Shown one piece after another: positions 27,001 to 42,000 of a DNA stretch of 64,000 bases (position 1 is its first letter; each line of letters opens with the position of its first letter). Position numbers and translations under genes: made by a program. Source of the stretch: Branchiostoma floridae (Eukaryota > Chordata > Leptocardii > Amphioxiformes > Branchiostomatidae); the NCBI RefSeq assembly GCF_000003815.2, contig NC_049982.1, forward strand, positions 29,339,974 through 29,403,973. Direction: 5' to 3'. A model generated the notes under the pieces. That model was given only the letters and a program-made list of their open reading frames with translations. It was not told where the DNA came from and did no database searches.

Positions 27001-30000
27001 ATAGCTCAGGGCCAGACGTTCCTTTGCATATTGGACCAGCCACTGCTGCACACCTCGCACCTTCCGACCAGTCAGAAGCTCTTTTACATTCAGTACAACC
27101 TCCAATAGGTCAATCAGAGATGCTGTAACAAGAGTGAAGAGTCTGTCATGATTTTGTTCCTCAAGGTTAAGTTATGGTCCCTCATTACAAATCATGCCAA
27201 TGTATGTGTTCTTTTAGTAAGTGTTTATCCCAAATGGCAACTTTTGTGTTCCTCAAGGCACAGTGCTACTCCCACATTACAAACTATGGCATGTGTTCCT
27301 AAAGGTACTCTGTTAGTCTTACTTACACAAATCATGACAAAGTTTTTATTCCCCAAGGTCACTGTATTTGTGCCACATTACAAATCATAGCAATTACTGT
27401 GTCCCTCAAGGCACAGTGCTCCTCCCACATTACAAACTATGGCAATTTTTGCATTCTTTGAGATTTGTTAGTCTCCAGTCTATGTGAATCAGACAAAGAG
27501 TTTTCCATTGACAACTGCAACTATGAATACTACAATACTACTAACTTAGATACTACTACTAACTTAGTATCCATACTTACCAACAGCATGGGGCGGCTTG
27601 TTTTCCTTGAAGAGTCGTTTGATGCGAGTGAAGGCATTTCCACACTGACCATGTAGCAGCATCACTGAGTTCTCCAATACTGTTAGCTGTGGAGTGATAT
27701 CAGGTACAGTGTCACAATTAAAAATTCTATATTCTTCAGAAAGAATATAACTTTAAGTTAACAAACTTTACATAGAATTTAGACTTTCAAAACATGGTCA
27801 GGTAAGTGCAATACTGCCTGAACTATCTTTCAAATGAAACCTTTTCAATCAGCACAAAACTAAGTGCTTTAAATTTATCTTATGTTACTAATCGTTGGAT
27901 TAATTCAATCTCTGGCTATCTTCATGCAAAATTTATTTCACTTTATTCTATATTGTATCAAAAAAATGTTTAATTTGTACAAAACATGAAACTATTTTGT
28001 TTGACAGTCAAGATGTTGTATTTTTATCCTTACTTAATGATGAATTCATGTACTGTATTACATTCAATCTCTGTTTTTTTATGTCTCCTGGGTCCCTTTG
28101 GAAATCAATAAGAATATATATTGATGAAGGGATAAACCAAATGAAGATAAATCAAGAGTGCTATTTATAGTATATGATATATACAGTCAGCCTACAATCT
28201 TGAAGTTATGTCTAAGAAAATTAGCATATTGAGGTGTGTTGAGTTGACCCCTGACCTCTTGTTTAACAGTGACCATGGTGCCAGCGTGGAAATGTAGGAT
28301 CTCCCTGATCTTACTCAGGGACTCGGTCACATGCTGGATGTACCAAGTGTCCCAGCTCTGCTCCAGGTTACTGCAAAAACATTAGGGGCAAAATGATTAA
28401 AGAGGGTACATTTTACGTTGATGTAGGTTAGACATCCAGGTAATAAGATATGCCCAAACGTAGTTACTCAAGCAACTGTACAAAATACTTTTCTGGGCCA
28501 GGTTGCACAGTGTGCAACCTGGGGCAAAAACTAGGTCGCACAAATGAATTTCAAGTTGCACCACCTACAATTCACTAATTTCTCAAAAAAAAAGGTACAA
28601 TACATACATGTTTGGCTGATATGAAACGGAGCTGCCTTGGTCCATTTATTTCTTTCAAGTAAGTTGACAACAAAATTGAGTTCTGTGGCTCAAAATCTAA
28701 GTTGCACCTTGTGCAACCTGAGCTTAGAAGTAAGTTGCACCAAGTAAAAAGTGGTTGCAATGTGCAAGTGTGCAAGTGGGTTTTTTGCACGCTGGCGAAA
28801 CGGTCAGACGTTTCGGATAGAATCCACTATCCTTCGTCAGTGACACTGAAGTGATCTGGAAGAAACAGGTCTTTTATACTCTAACTATGAACTATGAACA
28901 GGTACATTTTGTGTACACAATTCTAAGTACTATGCAGTGTTCTTGTAAAGATTTTTTTTGCCGGGGGCGCAAAAGAAAATCTTTTCTTTCAAACTATAAC
29001 ATTCAATTAAAACAATAATTCCTTGCTGTTTTTCTTTTTTCTTTTGCAGTTCCATCATTGATGTTCATTTTCTGTCGTTCAATAGTCCATGCTCATTTGC
29101 ATATGAGCATGGGTTATGCAATGTCAGTATGTTCATATCTGTGTTAAAATGAGTCGGTGGCTTTGACTTTAAAATCTGGAGATTAAGGTTTCAGACCGGG
29201 TGTGGAGAATACTTGTGAAGTCACGTGGCGCAGCGGCGGCATTTGTGCTTCGTGACCGAGAGGTCGCGGGTTCAAATCCGACTGTGTGTCACCGATCTTG
29301 TGCCCTTGGGAAAGGCACTTTACACCGCTTTCCTCACTATACTTAGGTGAAAATGAGTACCTAGCTTCGGCTAGGGCCGTCCCTCGGATAGGACGTTAAA
29401 TGGAGGTCCCATGTATGGGGAGAGTCACACCCAATGCACGTTAAAGAACCCCCACACGTGCAATGGTGCGGTGTGATATGGAGCAAACCCTTCTGTCTGA
29501 AGTTGGTGATGATTCACTTCAAATCACCGGACGGGAGACCTGGTGCATCCCCGTCTTGTAATTAGCCAGCGAAAGGGTATGTCACCACGTAAGGGACGGT
29601 ATAACTCTGCCGTGTGTAAACATGTGCGAACATGTGTGTATGGTGGCTTTGAAGAGGTGACCTTTGACACCTGTTTCGCCATACCTTCCATTGTCATTGT
29701 ATATGGAGAATGCTAATAAATAAATAAATAAATATTTTTTAAAAAATTTTTTTGTTTTGTTTGGGCCACATATTACCCCATTACTCAGGCCACCCAACCA
29801 CCTATTCTTCTTATTATTATTTCTTATGCTTTTGCCCCCAGTCAGCTTTTTTTTAAAAGCTATCTTGTTCAGAGAGCTTGCACTGTGCAAGGCCACATTT
29901 ATTTATTCATTTATTTATTAATCTTTCTAGGCACTGAACTAGTAATGGCAAATGAAGTAGAATCTCTTCTCCCTAAATCTTCTCCTTGAAGCCATAAAAA

Positions 30001-33000
30001 GACTAATAAGACTAAGTGTACATACTTGGTTAGGTGTTCCAGATACACAATCCTAGAATAGAGTTCTCCCTGCAAGAAAAAAAAAACAGGAGAAAGTTCC
30101 TTAGGCTGAAATAACTAAAAATAAAAGTACAAAAAAAATGACAGAAAACAATTTATTACACACTTAAATTAAGATGATCAAATAGAATGACTAACTGAAA
30201 ATTGTTTCTTGCATTTGAATGGAAAACCTTGAAGTTTTGACAAAAATAAAACCTTAACACACATGTAGGGAGTTAAGAAAGTGAATATAAGTCTTACCAC
30301 CCCATATCTGAGAGAGAACTCCTGGAGGAGTCTCTTGCTAGTTGAAGACAGGATACTCTGGGGTTTGTCAGATCCTGAGGAGCTTAAGTCTTCCTTACAG
30401 GCCTCCTCGTATCTGGTAAGGAAAAAATTATCTTAAGTGTCTCACCATGACTAAAAACTAATTTAAAAGGAAGTTATCTTATGAAATAACAGTCAATCAA
30501 AATGTAATATCATAGTACATCAACTCATCAGTTGCATTGTAGCATCTGTTTTTGAAAACGTACTGAAAAAAAAAATGAATCCTTCCACGAAAACACTTCA
30601 AAGTCAACAATCTTATGCAAAAGGCCATCTTTCACAGGAAGTCTTTCTTCATGGAGGGATTTTACTCAAAAACCGTAACATAATTGCGCTCGTCTGTAAA
30701 CAAAGAACGTGTCCGAAAAAGTGTATGTTGAACCCGGAAGACAGCAGCATTTCTAGCATTTGTCGGCCCCCACTGGTATCACTAAAAGGGGACTGGTGTA
30801 TTGTGAGTATTCACTTCCAGGGCATCCAGGTGTCCACACACATATGTGGTCAAATATTTTCGATATATATATTTGCTATTCTCCTTCCCAACTTCTATGA
30901 AAAGGTTCCTTATAGTACTTTGTAAAATGTAAATCAGTCAGGGCAAAGATTGCATCATTAATCAAACGCAGTGCTTCTTCTGGGTTTGGCAAACGCTTTT
31001 TGAAACATGTTCTTTGTTCACAGACGAGAGTGATGATGTTACGATTGTGAGTAAAATCCCCCTATGACAAAAGAAGTATGTGTGGTTCAAAGGGATCTGT
31101 TTAACAACTAAAAGCACAATGATGTTACAGTTGTTCCTTACTTGATGAGTTTTGCCATGAGGTTTTTGTAGTCTGTGTGGTGGTCCCTCAGGTACTTGTG
31201 TGTGGAGGCCAGGGGAGGGGGGAGGGCAAAGTGCCAGAACTTTCCGATGAGTCGGGTGATGTTCTGTCTCTCGTTCTGCTGCCAGAAGTCGTACGCGTTC
31301 CTGCTCTGTAATTGCAGGGTTCGAAATAGACTTGTAAAAAATTTCTGAACTTGCAATCTTGCATGTTGAAAATACATGGCCTATAGTAAAAATACTGAGG
31401 CCACGATGCCTTTGTCTGACAGGGATCGTCACCGGTTGTCAGTAGGTGTTATAAACAATCAACTTCGGCTTTGCTGCAAACTATCATGCTGATTATATGT
31501 GGATATCTTTCCAAAATTTGCAGTTCTGTCTATATATTCATGTGCCAATTTCAGTCTATCAATAGTGACAGAATGGGCAAAATTCTTATCTATCCAGTGC
31601 AGCAACATTCCACCAAAGTACAGTATGATGGATGGTGGCTAGAACATTGCAGCATAGACTAGTTGTATTTTGCATGTAAATATTTTAGCACGTAAAATTT
31701 TTGACATCTTGCAATTTTGCATGTAGCAATAAAAAAGTATTTCAATCCCTAAATTGTATAAGACAACTTGGGTTTTATACCAAATGCATTGTGAGAGAAA
31801 GAAGGCTAAGGTGGCTATATAGGACATGTCCTGAGAATGGGAGAGAACAGAACAGTGAAGATCATAGAATGGGAAGAGCTAGTGGTGGAAAAAGGAGCAG
31901 ATCAGAGGAAGACCAAGACTTTTATGGAGGTCAAACGTGGAAGAAGACCTAGAATCCTCTGGAAGCTCCTGGTATAGATCCAAGAGAGAAGCTCAGAACC
32001 ATGCAAGGTGGGCTAGGACGGTACGATATGCCCGAAAGGCTGCACGAGAGGAACTAAGGTGCTAAAGTACACTCAGGTAATTGTAAGGTGCATTGTTTGA
32101 GGAAGGGTCATTTTCAATTTACAAATATTGAAGAGATTTTATTTCCCTGGAACCATCGAAGAACAGAAGTTTTTGCCATCAAGTACTATAGAGTGTCCTT
32201 ATTAGATTAGGTCGTGGTCGTTTTTTTTATACCGTATAGTGTTTAGAGCGGTTATACAGCTATACACAATAATACAGATAGAGAGGCTATATATTTGTTA
32301 TCTCAAACAGCAGACAATTTTTATATACCAGCTACATGCCTTGATATAAATTGATATTGATATTGATAATCTTTATTGCATATTCATGCCCGAGGGCTAA
32401 TTGCACAAGAGGACCACATATGGTCTTATGGATGCAGAGGAAAAAACTAAACTTATAAATGGAAAAGGAACTAAGGCACTATGTGTTACAATCTCTAATG
32501 ACTGCATCTAAACATGTTCTTCTCTCTTTTTGAGACACATGGAGACATATTTACATATTGTGTCAATAGCATGATCGTCCTTGCATAACATTAAGTACTT
32601 AAATATTGCTTGCTTGTGTGTTACACCAAAGCATGGCTATACTGACATTGCAAATTTACAGATGCAGAAGCTGTTATGATGAAGAGCAGCTATACCGGCT
32701 CAGTCTGTACTTACCAGGAATGCCTGAGGACTGTAGAATGAATGGCTGTTGTTCTCTAGGATTGACAGCTGTCCAACAAGCTCCTCAACAAGCAGCTAGA
32801 AGTAGAACACAGCTTTCAAGCAGTGAAGTAATTGATATGTACCATTTGTTGACATGCATACTAAATGAACCCGTACCATCAGCTCACAGACCCAACGCCG
32901 CGTTTAAACCACTACGCCAAAAGGATTGACCAATTTGCATGGTCAGTTTGGTGGCACTTGAACCCCACTGTTACAAATGATTGTAATATAAACGACGAAA

Positions 33001-36000
33001 ACTGAGTCACTACCGGATCATACCGGAGCAAACTCGATGCGTGCACCTTGCGCGAAGCACAAAAGGAAATGATGATTGGGAAGGGGCGTCATCACGTGAG
33101 GTCCCATCATGCTTTGCTTTTCTTTTCTTTGTATGTGTGCACCATCTAGCGATTCCTAGGAATACTGCATATGGCACTCTCCCTGAATAAGGTCGAGTTA
33201 ATGAGGTATAATGCTGATTCTCCATACCTTAGCAGTAGACTTGGTGTTAGTTTCGTCCCTGATCAGCCGTGTGTACTGTAGATGTCTCTCCTGACTCAGT
33301 CCAAATGCCTGCCTCACCAACTCACACAGGGCCTCGGGCTGTACTGGAGACGTCAACTTATCCTCGTCTGAACTCCCTGACCCTTGACCTCCTGACCCCT
33401 TGGCTGTTGACCTTTGACTTCCAACCTCTTGTGTTTGGGGGTCAGAGTTGGGAAGGGGAGAGGAGGGGATGGGGGTGAGGGTGGGTTTGTGTGGGAACTG
33501 GAACTTGCGCTGTGCCGAGGGGGAAGGGGTGTGGGGTGTGGACGGGGGGTCGGGGGCGCTCAGTACGGGGAACTGGGCACAGACTAGGGCAACTTTGTAC
33601 AGGCGAAACTCCTGGAGAGAGGAGAGAGCATAACAGACTTTCATTACATATTATCAATGTACTCTTACACAAATCTTTGTTTGTCTACCTGAAGTTTGAA
33701 TGATTATTCAAAACTCTGTGTACAGCATTAAACTTCTGCAAGAATATCAACTGTCACTTAAGTCACGTTTACTATGGCAATCTTTAGTAATTAGATGTCA
33801 ATCTAAGTAACTGAACTGATCTGAAGTCAAGGGCCTCATTGACTCCCGATGGACGAATATCATCACATCATCAAGTAGCTTGTACATATGCTACATCTAC
33901 TTCAGTATCATTGACCTATACAAGCTACTAGTAGGTAACTTGTATCACTTAGCTAGGGATACCTCATTAAAAAGAACAGATTCTCAGAGTCCGCTCACAA
34001 GAATGTGTTTATTGCATTGTTTACTTATAATAGGCATAAACATGCAATAGTAGGAAAGGATACAATGGAACACAACAGTTAATTAGTTACGTGACATGAT
34101 GTATGATAAAGACTATAAGTGACTGTTATAAATGTATATCTTTTAATGGAGACAAAATGGACATAAAGTATAGCCTACCTTATCACTGAGGTGTCTGTGT
34201 GAAATGCGAACTCCCTTTTTTGTTGCTGACATAGCACCTACCGTAATAAGAAAAAGCAAGATGTTATAATTACATAGTTCAACTTTTGTTGCACCAGACT
34301 CACAAATTTACATTGTATTTTCTACCGACTTGAGTTTTGAAAATGACTGATTGTATTACTAAGTGGCTAAGAAGTAGCAAAAATGACGTTTCTGTTTATA
34401 CTTTCAGTCCTAAAAAAAATTGGTAGGGATTCTCTTTTTTTAGCTATATCTCAACTTTACAAAGAAATTAAACTATTAACAGGAATTATATTTTGAGATT
34501 CATCAACGAAACCAAAATAAAGGAAAGATTCAGGAGGCTTTTCTTAGGTAATTGTAAATAAGTTTTCCTAGGCCTATAATGATATTTTATGTCATACCTG
34601 TGACGCGAAAACGTTCGATACGGGTGTTTCGGACCGGCTGATAACTTTCCGTACGGCCCGGGGTTATCACACAGGCTCCGTTCAAATAAATCAAACTGTT
34701 TCGAGTGGGCCGAGTACGGCGCCATCGAAAGTTCGAATACCTGATTCGGTTGCAACGCTGTTTTTTTCGAGGGCAACAAATTTGTTCAACTTCTGGCGCA
34801 TTTCGCATCAAAACATGGGTTTTCTCAGGTGGGTATGACATGAATAAAATACAACACAGTGTATTCCGCATCACCCTCGGTCTCAGCCCTCCCGCGGTCG
34901 GGCTGATACCTTGGGCGATACGGAATACACCGTGTTGTATTCTATATACACGTGTGTATATAAAACATAGTCATAATTCTAATAAGTCAAATCACAATAT
35001 ATGAAGCAAAATTACCATATTCAAGAACAAACAGTGACATGTTCAAAACAATGTTACAGTTTGTGGTACATGTTAAGGGGTCACTTGGACCAAAGGTCAC
35101 GGCACGATTGTGTTGTTGTCTAAGCTGACTGTGTGTTCAACATTTTAGAAGAACAAGATACAACAGTTACTGGAAAAAGGCTTACCTTCCTCAAGACTGG
35201 CATCCCCATCTTGTTTCACCTGAATAAGATAATGTAGTTATAGTAAAACAATGATTCTCATCTGATAATAGAGTACAAAAAGTTACAAAAGTGAATAACA
35301 TGAACCAAAAGCATACATGTAATTGGAAAAAAACTTTGAAAACAGCACTCTGACCAAAAATGTTTTTTTCTTGAATGTGTATCTTGTTTTTCTTCCTCAT
35401 AGAAAATTTGTCTTCCAGGAAGAAAATTATTCTGTCCCCACGAAATCTTAGAAAAACGTGCTTGTCCATGGGGCAAGCAAATTTTTGCTTGAATTTTCGA
35501 GACATTTTTGAGATTAATATTCTTACACCAAGAATAATTTTCTTACATCAAGAGCAAAAATTATTGTATTTCTTAAGAGTTATAAAAAAAGCAAGCATCT
35601 CTAGAATTTTTTTCTTGCATCATATGAAAAAACAAGAAGATTTTGCTTAAAGTTCCAGAAAATTCTTAGGTGTGAGAAAAATTTTCTTCACCAAAGAAGA
35701 ATAAGAAAATTGTTCTTTGCGTGAGAATTAAGATTTTTTGGTAGTTTCTTTTTTTGCGTATTTTGAATTGTGTACTTATTCTGTTCAATTTTCAAACAAA
35801 TAACAGTTATAGTGACTTGAAAAATAGCACACACATGTAGGCTAGAATGTTTCCATGCTATTTCTGTATAGTAGGGTATATTTTCACAGCAAGAAGTTGC
35901 CTCCTTGAATACAGGGCCACCATTCTACGTCCCTACTCAAAGCCCTAACCGAGATTCCCTACCCAGGATTGAACCGGGTCTTCCAGTTACCAACCAATTA

Positions 36001-39000
36001 TATTAGACAAGATAAGATTGGTTTATTGGTTCAGTCAGTGAACAATAAAATACATGGCAGCTACTTCTATACAGTAGAAGAGGCTGAATTGTGCATTTTA
36101 TACATTGTACTTCATACATGTGTAAAATCTATGAAAATATACAGCTACAAGAAGTCTTATAGGAATAAAGCAAAAAGAAACAAAACAACTTGTTATGCAA
36201 GGTATAAATGAAGACTGTGACGGTGGATTGAGAGACATGGGAGATCTTTTCAGGTACATGTATTTAAAAGGTGAGTGAAGTATGGGATGGGGCTGTTTTT
36301 ATAGCGGTTGGTTTTGGTCAATGGGATGCAAAGTTGGTTCGCATCAAATTGGAACCAGGAGCTCAACTGTGAAGTTGCTACCAGTTGAGCTACAGGGACA
36401 TCCCTGTGATCATAACCTTGTGTACACCAGAAAAAAACACATGAACATTTACTAACCACTCTCATATGGCTGAAGACAGTCTGTCTGCCTGCTAAACTCA
36501 TGCAGCAGCGTCGACTCCTGCAGAAAAAAACAACAGACAATACAAAACAGTTAGCTCATCAGTCACCTTACAGAGCTCAAATTCTTTCTTCAGTCTGCAT
36601 ACATTTGTACCTGCACAGGTGTAGGTAACACTGAAAATTACCTGCACCAGACAAATTTTACCTGTACCACTCTGAATTTAGGAAGTATTGATCATACTAA
36701 AATCTGTTCAGAAACTATTGCCATTACTTCATCTATACTTCATAGGTGGTAACAGTACATCATAGCCAGTAAAGTCCCCATTATGAAACATGACATGTAA
36801 ACCCAGTACATGGACCAGTGCAGGTTATGTGCAGGTAGACACCAGAAATACCTGCACAGCTCCAATTTTACCTGCACTAACCTACATATGCAGGTGGTAC
36901 TTCGAGCCCTGCCTTACATTAAGTACAGTCAAATCTCTGCCTAAGAAGACAACTCAAGGAACCAATAAATCTCTTCTATATCTTGACAGGTGGTCACTAT
37001 GTCTATAGCACGTTCACGCCCTTCGACCTCTTTGTGGGTTATTGGTACCCTATATGACACTGGATTCTCTTACATGGGAAAATTTTTTAAAATCTTACCA
37101 TCAGAAGGTAGTCACACTGGCCAGGTGTTTTTTTATGTACAGGTGGTCACTAGGACAGGTTTGAATGCATCTGTGTTACAGTATTTGCTTGCCAATTTAC
37201 TGTGGATTCTTTTATTTTCGCGGCAATTTGATTTTGTAGCAGGACTGGAAATTATACAGCGTTTTTAGTTCACAGTTGAAAAAAATACTGCAACGCCAAA
37301 GCAAATTTTCACAGTGTGATGATTTGATTGTTGTGAAGCACTCAAAAAAATGCAGAAATAAAACTCCAGCAAACGTAGTAAGATTTACAGTAAACCATAG
37401 TGACCAGTTACACATAGAATCACGTTGGCAATACATACATGACCTATTTTCTACAATAAACATTTACAGCCAATACACTACTAAAAAATGATACTACCAT
37501 CAAATGATATTTATGTATATAATAGAAGTGATTTGCATACAGTATTGATTTTGTTACCTTTAACAATTTTAGTAAAATATTAATTTTTTCATAGGATTAA
37601 TGCAGAAACAGTTCTTAATGTCTCTCTGAATAAAAAATTACTCAGCATTGCTTTATTTGATCACCCTTTTGACCTTTGTTTCGTGTGTTAATACTTGTTC
37701 GTAAAATGACAATAAAAGACTAGGTAACTGTTAGACTATATACTGCCGTTAGGTAAAGGAATATACACAATGTACTTACTCGAGGTTCTTGAAGTAGTTG
37801 TGAATGTTCTTCAATGTCTGGGCATGCCTATATATTGAAAGAGAGAGATAGAGTATGATATTGTTACCAGTAATTAAGCTAGGAAAAACAATTGACACAG
37901 TCATGGGAATGTATTTAAAGCATTCAAATTAGCTGATCCCTAATTTTGAATGCAAATATGTGGATAAGAAAAATTTCCGAGATTTTGAATGGAAATGGTT
38001 GGAATGACAAAAATATAAGAAACTAGAGTTCGGCGACCTCATACCTCCATGAAAATTTAGAGCTTTCGTAAATTTCATGCAATTGACCAACACATTAACA
38101 TAATTTATGCATGGTGTTGTTCATCATTGACTAACGTACACATGTCACAATTATAAAATTCCCATTATTGATCATAAAGCAGTTTTGAATTTTTACATAA
38201 ATTATGCAAATAAGTTCCTCATTACCATATTTGGTATCTGCTTATATTCCACCTATCATAATTAACATGTGTTACATGTATTGAGGTTCAGTTATTGAAA
38301 ACAATGGAACTATACAATTTCCTCATTAATTATGCAGATTAAGTCCCCATTTGCATAACATGTATATCATTATGAACATCTTTGCCTAAGCTACCTGCAT
38401 GCCTAAAATGCAGGCAATCCGTCGTTCCTTTCTGCAGTTATCCTCTTTGGAGTGTCTTGACAAAAACGCCCCTGCAGTTCCACAATTAAATGTTAGGGGA
38501 CTGAAACTCGCCCCACTTTTTCATGACGCTAAAAGCTATCTACCACTTAAATGTCACGATCATATCACGTTTGTGACAAGAGATACATTGAAAAAACTGC
38601 TATGATAGAATATTCTCATTAATTATGCAAATGTACTCCTATTTTGCATAATTAGTATCTTATCTTGTACAACATTGTCTAAGGTACCTACATACCAAAA
38701 ATCATGAAAATCCGTTGTTCCCTTCTTGAGTTATCCTCGTCAGAAGTTTTTGACAAAAATGCCCCTGCTATCCCAAAACTAGACGCTAGGGGGCCCAAAC
38801 TTATGTCATTTCTTCCTGAGCACAAGAGCTGTCTAATACTAAAAAATCGTGACCATAGCATGTTCAGAACACCGAGATAGCAAAACCGGAAGTTGCGCTG
38901 CAGTACCAAGGAGAGCCGCTAGGGGGCCCAAAATCTAATCATTTCCAGCTTTCATCACACACTACCAAAACACCAAATATGAAACCAATCCACCCAACCG

Positions 39001-42000
39001 TTCTTGAGTTATCTTGTTTACACACACACAGACACACACACACACACACAAACGCGGGGTAAAATATAACCTCCATGACATTTCATGGAGGTAAAAAGTT
39101 CTCTCAATATATAAAAATATAATACTGCAATCTATATCAGCATATAGTGCATTTTATTTTATCTTTTAACAAACTTCACCATCATAATGCAGGGCTCGAA
39201 ATACTGGGTGCATGTGCACCCAGGTGCACCCAAAATTGGAGCTGTGCACCCAATTATTTTCTATGGGTGCACAGGGTGCACCCAAATATTTTCTTGGGTT
39301 TATGTATGTAAAGATATCAAAGTATACTAGTATACATCATATTATTGACATCTAAGTGTTGGAAAGATAATAAGAATGACTGTCATGGTACTTGTTTAAG
39401 AATTTGATAGCATGTAACTAAGTTTTCTTATTAGGTTTTTCTGACATTCTACTTAAATGTAAGTGGTGCACCCAAAAATTTTTTGGTGCACCCAATATTT
39501 TAAGCTGGGTGCACCAGTGCACCTAATCCCAAAAATGAATTTCGAGCCCTGTAATGAAACAATGGAGGGGATGACATGCAATACAATGCCTCTTCCTGAC
39601 ATTCCTTTTTATCATTTCATATCAAATAATTCTATTCTACAAATGCTGTACTTCGGTCCACTGCCCAATACAGCCATATGTTTTCATGTGCACATAAAAC
39701 CCCGGGTACAAGATGGTACACTGTTTGTGACCTTTGACCTGTTTACTGATACCCAGATAGGGCAGGAGAGGTCAGTCACCTTTGGATTCCTACCTGTATT
39801 TATTAGTTAGGCAAGTAACCTATGTACACAACATTATGCCTAATTACTTCTTGGCAAACAAACCACAAAGTGCTGTTGAGAACTTTGTGGTATCATGGTG
39901 TTTGCTGTCCAGACTTAGGTACCTTTTGGTAAATTTATAGAAATGACGATATTACCTTATATTTATAGGTGTTAAAATGTCAATATGACATCCTAAATCG
40001 AACAAACAGGGCACTTATGGATTCATTGAACTTTAGAATAATTATTGTAAAATTGAGAAATTTCATTAATCTAGAAAACGATACTGAGGTCCATCTAATT
40101 TTATAATACCAAAAAAATCCTATAATTATATATAAACAGTACTTGTCCCCCCTTATAACATATCAAGAAAAACAATTTCATAAAGAAATCAACAGTGGTA
40201 TCTTAGCACTTGCACAAATTTCATAAAATCTGCTCGAATTTTCGAACCCCAGTTTCAATTTGGGGTTGGTCCAACACATGGGCCACCCCAACTCCCAATT
40301 GTAAGTCGGGGATATCTGCGACTCTTACTGTAATTCACTTTGTCTTCTTGGTACCAAACTTTCACAGTCTGAGAAAATTTTACCTGTTCTCAGAACTAAA
40401 TGTTCAGGGTGAACAAAAAATTTGTTATCATCACCAAGATGAATTATTTGTTATCAGTAATGATAAGTTCACATTACAGTCTTCACCGTGAAAACCGTGA
40501 ACATAAATTAAAGTACATAAAAAAAATCAGGAATTACAGAAAACCTGAAACTCCATCTTTGTTTATAAACTGTATGTAAGGCCTTGGGAAAAAATGTTGT
40601 GTTTCCTGTTTCAGCCCTGAAAAATTTAGGGTTGGTAGGTAAGGATTATCTTGAAAAAAAAGCTTTTTTTTAATTTTTATTTTAGACTTTGGCCAAATTC
40701 TAGGGATACAATACAGTTTTGCAATACTGAAATGCATTTAGACGCTTACATTTTCAATGTGAGACTTTGATTTTGTACATGATGGTTGCAAATCTTTCAT
40801 TCAATAAGACAAGCAGTTTTTTTTTTTTACTTGAATGGAAGAGGCTAAATAAAAATTCTAAGTGGATACTAAGTGACTCCACTGCCCACCAAAAAAAAGG
40901 CAGATTTTTCTAAGGTAGGTCGTGAAACAGGAAACACAACATCATTTTCATAGGCCTTAATAATATGTTAAAAATGACATACTGTATAAGCTGTCCTCCA
41001 ACTCCAGGAGCTTGTTCCCAGGGTCCTGCACTTGTTCCCGGGTCAGCTAACACAACACCCATGCCTTCCTCTCGACTCCATGCAGATGCCTCACTGTGTA
41101 AAGGGCAAAAATAAATCTAGTGATTTAAAAACATATTGTGCATTAGTGCATAGATGAAAGTATGATGTACTTTAGTGGGACCGTGTAGCGCAGCGGGACC
41201 ATGTTCGGCCCGTGACCGAGAGGTTCCTGTGTGAAAATTTGCCCGTCCCGGACTAGTCCGAACCGGCATGAACCGTCAGTTCGAACCATGCAATAGTCCG
41301 GGGGTCGGACGGGTCGGTCGGACGGGACGGACGCTCGACAGTTCGCAGAACGGTTCGGACGGCCAAAAAGCGTCCAGATTGGCCGCTTGGACTAGCCCGG
41401 ACTACGTCCCGGACTGGTCCCGGACGGCATGGTTCGAACGCTTTCGGGCGGCGGCCTGGAGCGGGCCGTTCGAACGGTTCGAGCCGGTACGGCTCCGCCC
41501 GCGCCGGACGGCCGAACGGGAGGTTCCCATAGCAACAAAGCGATCCGAACCGTCTGGGGGCGTGCAGAGCACCGCGGGGCGCCGGTTCGGACGTCTGCGG
41601 ACGTCTGCGAACCACCAATTTACATGGCAACTGGAAATCGCTGCCCAAACAGTTCGGACGGTCTGAACCGCCGGAATGCCGTTACAAAATAGAAAGAATT
41701 TGAATGCAATTCATCCCTCTGCCGCCAGTGCTCCTATAGACACTGAATGTGAAATCATTAAGTCACGGCTTGAAGTTACAGAATGACACCAGCCGCTGAA
41801 TGTGAAATCATTAAGTCACGGCTTGAAGTTACAGAATGACACCAGCCGCAAGACAATCAATGTAAATCACATGTGCCCTCACTTTGACGTTATGTGCGTG
41901 CGGAGTCCCAGGAAACATTTGATTGTCCGCACAAACCATGTACAAAGCGTAAGTAATGGGTTTCTGATGTCTTTCCGACTGAAGCGTGGTTACCAAACAT

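Noticed and set aside
29222-29290. tRNA gene
   Set aside because: Only box A and box B-like sequence; continues into a SINE body and TAAA tail.
30575-30925. 116-codon plus-strand ORF in intron 9
   Set aside because: No similarity or coding bias visible; lies within an intron of the opposite-strand gene.
41020-41051. Alternative exon 2 acceptor (TGTGTTAG) with frame LTREQVQDPGNK
   Set aside because: Poor pyrimidine tract, and phases do not match exons 1 and 3.
41253-41666. ORFs of over 130 codons on both strands
   Set aside because: GC-rich iterated motifs suppress stop codons; no protein features.
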